From G965220305 sp965220305 (GTDB lineage: Bacteria; Chloroflexota; Dehalococcoidia; Lucifugimonadales; UBA3495), in the NCBI GenBank assembly GCA_965220305.1, contig OZ244817.1, forward strand, positions 3,968,001 to 4,032,000: a stretch of 64,000 bases of DNA, given 5' to 3'. The notes under the pieces are model-generated. The model was not told the DNA's origin. It saw only the letters and a program-made list of their open reading frames with translations, and did no database searches. The first letter of the stretch is position 1. Each line of letters starts with the position of its first letter. Shown piece after piece: positions 60,272 to 64,000 of the stretch. The position numbers and the translations under genes were made by a program.

Positions 60272-60330
60272 CTAAGTTAATGATTCATCCGCTTCGCCCA
60301 CTCACCAGCGATTACAGCCAGGCCCGACCG

Positions 60331-61278
60331 CTAGAAAACTGCTATGGGATTAACCGGGCTCCCGGTCACATTCTCCAAGCGCAGCGGCCCCAGCGCCAGC
60401 ATGAACTCATAGCGGTTGCGTTGCTGGCAAGCCTCGGACAACTGCTCCAGATTGGTGTTGTCGATTAGCCACATTCCCAGGGTCACCAGCGAAACAGTGT
60501 GCAGCGGCGCTGTAACGGTGGCGTAATGGCTGGGACGAATGTCATTGGAGGTATCTGTCCCCAGCATGGCTACGCCCCTCTCCTTGAACCACGGAGTACA
60601 GGCAACCTGGCAAGCGGTCATCGGTTCCGTGTTGGGGACTCGCCCGGTTTCCAGCCGCATCCGGTAATTACCTGTCCGCACCAACAGAATATCCCCTTCC
60701 TCCACGCGCACACCCTGGGCTTCCTCGGCGGCCTCCAGGTCCTCGGGCATCACGGGTTGGTCTGGATTCAGCCAATCCACCCCCCGGGCATGGGGAATAT
60801 CCAGCAGCACCCCACGGCTGACTATGCCATCGCTGGCTGCCTCGATGGCGTGGGTTTGGGCTCCCTCGCGGGAGGTGATCATGCTGGCCGGTTTTCCGTT
60901 GTACAGTCTACCCTGCCAGGAATAGTGGGACAGGGCGTCGATGTGGGTGATGGTCTGGCCGTGAAACACCATCCCAATGAATTCGGATGCTCCACGGCGA
61001 ACCAAGCGGCGCTCCGGTGGGTCGGTGTCCCGACCCTCGCCGCTGTCCACCATATAGCGCTGCACCTGAAAGGTTGTGTCCGGGGTTATCCGGGTAGTTA
61101 TGGGCCGCGCACAGCTTACGGTGCCGCCATCCTGGACCAGCGCCGCCGCCTGCTTGCGTTTTTCCGGGGTAATCAGGTTCAAACAACCGAGTTGGTCGTC
61201 GTCGCCCCAACGGCCCCAGTTGCTAAGGGACTCCATCCACTCCAATACCTGGGCTTCAGAAGGGATTTCGGTTGGCAT
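60331..61278 (-). CDS. Cyclase-family (kynurenine formamidase-like) hydrolase
   Basis: A 315-residue putative metal-dependent hydrolase of the cyclase family: WGRWGDDDQLGCLNLITPEK, the metal motif H-x-x-x-D-x-x-x-H as FHGQTITHIDALSHYSW, and a late GDILLVRTGNY and MLGTDTSND. Members include kynurenine formamidase and isatin hydrolase, so an amide or lactam substrate is likely. It lies 59 nt from the IS701 element, leftward. Confidence 0.85.
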   Translation of the reverse strand: MPTEIPSEAQVLEWMESLSNWGRWGDDDQLGCLNLITPEKRKQAAALVQDGGTVSCARPITTRITPDTTFQVQRYMVDSGEGRDTDPPERRLVRRGASEFIGMVFHGQTITHIDALSHYSWQGRLYNGKPASMITSREGAQTHAIEAASDGIVSRGVLLDIPHARGVDWLNPDQPVMPEDLEAAEEAQGVRVEEGDILLVRTGNYRMRLETGRVPNTEPMTACQVACTPWFKERGVAMLGTDTSNDIRPSHYATVTAPLHTVSLVTLGMWLIDNTNLEQLSEACQQRNRYEFMLALGPLRLENVTGSPVNPIAVF

Positions 61279-61574
61279 AAAAGAACCCTCCAGTTCAATT
61301 CTTGCTTGTTTTGGGTCTGAGTTCGCCCCATTTTACAACCCAGGGTTGGTTTTACCAACTCGGCTGGAAGTGAGGGCTGGATGAGCGACTAACCGGCCTG
61401 GGCCCGGCCTTCGTCGAAACCCGCCGATGTCGTGGATATGCTTTCCCCCACCGTCATTCCCGCCAAGCCTTGTGCTGACCTGCCAATGGTGTATAGTTGG
61501 GAGCCAGGCGACATTCTGCACTTGTAGGGTTAGGGCGTTCCGACAAACATCGATACGTCAAAGGTGAGAAGGCT

Positions 61575-62525
61575 ATGAAAAGGCGGCTCCATCTGAAGTC
61601 CTGGGTAATTCTGGCATTTGTCGTTGCTGCCCTGTCGGTGGCCTGCGGCCGCGGTGAAGAGGGCTTAGCGCCGGTCCAACCTCCGGTAACCAGTCCTGCC
61701 GTGGAAATCGCATCTCCTGCGGACACGCCAAAGGAAGCTCCCGCTTCGACTGCGCCTGCTCCCGTGGCTCCAATTCCTGCTCCGGCAGTCCAGGACTCGG
61801 AGAAGTCCCCAGGCTCTTTGCGGGTAAGAAGCACCCGGTCAACGGCAGCGCCTTCCCAGAGTGTGCTTTTGGGTGTTGGTGGGCTGCATTTGTCACCCAT
61901 TGGCCAGAACCTGGGGAACGTTGCGGGCCTCACGGTTTCGGCCATAGCTTCGGTAACCGTGGACGCTGATGAAGCCTACGTGGTCATCGTGCCCGAGCAA
62001 CGCTTCGGCCCCTCCGGCCGCGAGCAGATGTCCAGCGAGGATAGGGCGGATATTATCCAAAGTCTGGCCGATATTGGAATAGAAGAAGACGCCATAGACT
62101 TTGAAAGTTTGGGCCGGTACGGGTCTTCCAGCATCTCCGTGGAGGTGGCTTTGGGAGAACTGGACGCGAAAGGAGCGGGGATTGTCGAGGCGGTGGAAGA
62201 AATAGTCCGTCACTCCGAGTCCCACGGCGTCCGCTTCACCCTGTCCTCCGAGAACTGCGACAGCGCTCGTGGCCTGGCCCGTCGGGAGGCCATACCCAGC
62301 GCCGAGGAAGCCGCCCAAGACTTGGCTAACGCCCTGGGCCTGGAATTGGGCGTCGTCGCCGGGGCCCTGGAATATCCGTTGACCCCGTCGCCCTACGGTC
62401 TATTGGGGGGCCAGCTTGACCCCTGCGGCCAGGGTGCAGATCCCTTCGCGAATTTCGCCCCCTTGGACTCCGAGCCGGAAGTCGAGGTTTCGGTGGGGCT
62501 GCAGGTTACCTACGGCATTCGCTAG
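61575..62525 (+). CDS. SIMPL (DUF541)-domain lipoprotein
   Basis: A 316-residue lipoprotein: ATG 61575, signal peptide LKSWVILAFVVAALSVAC with lipobox SVAC, a low-complexity Ala/Pro linker (about residues 30-80), then a SIMPL-like domain (VSAIASVTVDADEAYVVIVP, AKGAGIVEAVEEIVRHSESHG). SIMPL proteins are secreted or surface-exposed and of unclear function. The frame is open upstream to 61497. Confidence 0.75.
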   Translation: MKRRLHLKSWVILAFVVAALSVACGRGEEGLAPVQPPVTSPAVEIASPADTPKEAPASTAPAPVAPIPAPAVQDSEKSPGSLRVRSTRSTAAPSQSVLLGVGGLHLSPIGQNLGNVAGLTVSAIASVTVDADEAYVVIVPEQRFGPSGREQMSSEDRADIIQSLADIGIEEDAIDFESLGRYGSSSISVEVALGELDAKGAGIVEAVEEIVRHSESHGVRFTLSSENCDSARGLARREAIPSAEEAAQDLANALGLELGVVAGALEYPLTPSPYGLLGGQLDPCGQGADPFANFAPLDSEPEVEVSVGLQVTYGIR

Positions 62526-62551
62526 AGACAGCGGAAACTAGGGGACTAGTG

Positions 62552-63496
62552 TCAGAGCTGCGCGCCGATGAACTGGGAGTAGCCCCGCAGGAATTCGACG
62601 GCTGAGACCGGTCGCCTGCCTTCCAGTTGAAGGCTGCCTAGACCCAAGATGCCTTCACCCGTAGCTACTCCGACGGGCATAGCCTCATCTTCCAGCGCCA
62701 CTACCCTACCGATGCCGGCCTTCCCCGGGGCGGCGTCGGACTCCAGGGGCCGCACCTCCAGCAACTTTAGGACCCGCCCCTCCCAGTCGGTGAAGAGTCC
62801 CGGCCAGGGAGTGTAGGCCCGGCAGCGCCGTGCCAGAAGCTCCGCAGCCAGTTGCCAATTGGCTCGGCCATCTTCCCTCTCCACCAGGCTGGTGACGCTG
62901 GCCCCGGCGTCGTCTTGGGGCACGGCGGTCAAGCCCCCTTCGACCCAGGGGGCCAGATTTTCCATGAGAAGCCCGGCGCCCTCCAGAAAGAGTTGACCGG
63001 TGAGGGTCTCGGCGTTGGCTTCATGGGGAATGGCAAACTCCCTCTGGGCGATGATGGGGCCCGTGTCCATGCCTTCGTGCAGCAGCATCAGGGTAACGCC
63101 GGTCAGGGTCTCGCCATCCAGGATTGCCGACACGATGGGCGAAGGGCCCCGGTACCTGGGTAGCAGCGAGGGATGAAGGTTGAGGCAGCCGTGGGGCGCT
63201 GTGTTAAGCACCGGAGTAGGCAACAGCCTACCGTAGGCGGCCACCACGATTACATCCGGGCGCAGGCCCGCCAGTTCCTCCTGGACCCTCGAAGAGCGTA
63301 GCGATGCCGGCTGGTATACGGGCAATTGAAGAGCCAGGGCCTGCTCTTTGACCGGAGGCAGTTGGGGGGAGCGTCCCCGGCCCCGGGGCCGGTCTGGGGG
63401 AGTGTAAACGGCTATCGTCTCCACTCCGCGGGCCGAGACCAGCGCTTGCAGCACCGGGGAAACGTAGGCAGGGGTTCCCATGAAGACGACGCGCAT
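62552..63496 (-). CDS. fmt: Methionyl-tRNA formyltransferase
   Basis: A 314-residue enzyme that formylates initiator Met-tRNA using 10-formyl-THF. The formyl-transfer core shows MRVVFMGTPAYVSPVL, the catalytic N-x-H-x-S-L-L-P block CLNLHPSLLPRYRGPSPI and GVTLMLLHEGMDTGPI (catalytic Asp). The C-terminal OB-like tRNA-binding domain begins near residue 205. Leftward, 26 nt from the lipoprotein stop (convergent). Confidence 0.95.
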   Translation of the reverse strand: MRVVFMGTPAYVSPVLQALVSARGVETIAVYTPPDRPRGRGRSPQLPPVKEQALALQLPVYQPASLRSSRVQEELAGLRPDVIVVAAYGRLLPTPVLNTAPHGCLNLHPSLLPRYRGPSPIVSAILDGETLTGVTLMLLHEGMDTGPIIAQREFAIPHEANAETLTGQLFLEGAGLLMENLAPWVEGGLTAVPQDDAGASVTSLVEREDGRANWQLAAELLARRCRAYTPWPGLFTDWEGRVLKLLEVRPLESDAAPGKAGIGRVVALEDEAMPVGVATGEGILGLGSLQLEGRRPVSAVEFLRGYSQFIGAQL

Positions 63497-63568
63497 GTTT
63501 TCTCATCGGGGGCTGATTGGGAAGGATGATTGCTGGTCTATCTGCCACCTTGCGTTGTCCGGGGCATT

Positions 63569-63612
63569 AGACCCTTCGCTCCGCCCAAGGTGACAATCAA
63601 AAGACCCTGGGG
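63569..63612. repeat. Family 2 MITE right-end remnant
   Basis: GGTGACAATCAAAAGACCCTG ends at 63610 or so and equals the family 2 right terminus (reverse complement CAGGGTCTTTTGATTGTCACC trimmed here to its key part, CTTTTGATTGTCACC), preceded by ACCCTTCGCTCCGCCC. No left end is recognisable. Confidence 0.5.
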
Positions 63613-63627
63613 ATATGCTCAAAAATC

Positions 63628-63656
63628 TTGACAGGAGTGTAAACCGTTGGTAAACT
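63628..63656 (+). promoter_or_regulatory. Promoter of the leader transcript at the right edge
   Basis: Consensus TTGACA (63628-63633), a 17-nt spacer and TAAACT (63651-63656). It would drive the mini-ORF below and a gene beyond the window. Confidence 0.6.
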
Positions 63657-63702
63657 CCTCCTAACCGCTTGTCGGGAATTTTGAAAAAGGAGGTGATAGA
63701 GC

Positions 63703-63774
63703 ATGGAACATAGTTTAACACGCAGGGGCGATGGTAGGCATCTGTCTGGACACGACGGGGTGAATACCCGCTAG
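63703..63774 (+). CDS. 23-codon mini-ORF with a near-perfect ribosome site
   Basis: ATG GAA CAT ... CGC TAG encodes MEHSLTRRGDGRHLSGHDGV plus NTR. The site AAAGGAGGTGAT is fully complementary to the usual 16S rRNA 3' end, the strongest ribosome site in the window. CAGGGGCGATGGTAG inside the ORF (63723-63737) is repeated as its exact reverse complement 88 nt downstream (63825-63839), so translation could control RNA folding. A leader peptide is likelier than a functional small protein; the downstream gene is outside the window. Confidence 0.5.
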   Translation: MEHSLTRRGDGRHLSGHDGVNTR

Positions 63775-63839
63775 CTGGACCACTGTTACATACAAATACC
63801 CGTCAGTCGGGCCCAGGCCAATGTCTACCATCGCCCCTG

Positions 63840-64000
63840 AGATTTCGAGGAATCACTGGGCGGTGCCCCAAAGAAAACAGTTTGGCTGGGCCCGATCCCT
63901 TTTTTGGCTAACTGCGTTCTCGTTAGTATCTTTCCAATCCCGAACAGCTAAACTTGGAATCAAACTGGCCTCAGTGCTACGGCGCATTGCGCCCAATAGC
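63840..64000. other. Leader region running off the window
   Basis: Contains GCCCCAAA (63872 region) able to pair with TTTG-GCT-GGGC, followed after 8 nt by TTTTTT near 63900, a possible attenuator stem. No start codon of the expected downstream gene is recognisable before the edge. Confidence 0.3.

Overview
The window looks like a GC-rich bacterial chromosome segment, most plausibly from an uncultivated Chloroflexota lineage (Dehalococcoidia/SAR202-like). That placement is an inference from gene content: a fused AccD-AccA carboxyltransferase, paralogous two-subunit TPP decarboxylases, MaoC/VOC/SDR/LigB-type catabolic genes, GatCA beside AsnRS, and a T-box in front of ilvB. No rRNA, tRNA or CRISPR array was seen. 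The only stable RNA gene recognised is RNase P RNA (rnpB).

Layout. 0-2 kb is an AT-richer accessory patch: a possible nuclease-fold protein, a small membrane protein, a toxin-like ORF with no usable start, and a duplicated DUF2283-like protein. 2-10.9 kb holds an HpcH/HpaI aldolase, an MFS permease, a BtuF-like protein, a flavin reductase, an alpha/beta hydrolase, gyrA and a class-I glutamine amidotransferase. An IS66-type element (11036-12484) lies immediately upstream of the promoter of a branched-chain amino acid operon: T-box, ilvB, ilvN, ilvC, a small membrane-protein gene, a candidate leader peptide and leuA. 18.4-28.7 kb carries an MBL-fold nuclease-like protein, a redoxin interrupted by an in-frame UGA at the peroxidatic cysteine (a likely selenoprotein), a GreA fused to an integrase-type SAM-like domain, a quinone oxidoreductase, SufT/Mrp-type Fe-S genes, accDA, sbcD and a zinc-ribbon protein. 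29-46.6 kb holds rnpB, two TPP decarboxylase pairs plus a degenerate third subunit, PHP, MaoC, VOC and SDR enzymes, gatC-gatA, a toxin-antitoxin cluster, asnS, a LigB-type dioxygenase, a DtxR regulator, a cupin and a 6PGDH-like dehydrogenase. 46.6-51.5 kb is a Fur/Zur-ZnuACB metal-uptake cluster with a His-rich MFS protein. 51.7-63.5 kb has a HAS-barrel/HerA pair, panC, etfA-etfB, htpX, an IS701-type element, a cyclase-family enzyme, a SIMPL-type lipoprotein and fmt. The window ends in a promoter plus mini-ORF leader for a gene beyond the edge.

Cross-cutting structure. Small non-coding mobile elements (MITE-like, about 160-210 bp, ends beginning CAGGG) recur through the window. Four have clear 8-10 bp target duplications and several sit just upstream of a promoter. 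Separately, three host genes have short duplicated ends. ilvC and gatA each have a second copy of their 3' end downstream, with a small gene or gene pair between the copies, and the flavin reductase has a duplicated 5' end. The strongest single observation is the in-frame UGA redoxin at 19997-20461.
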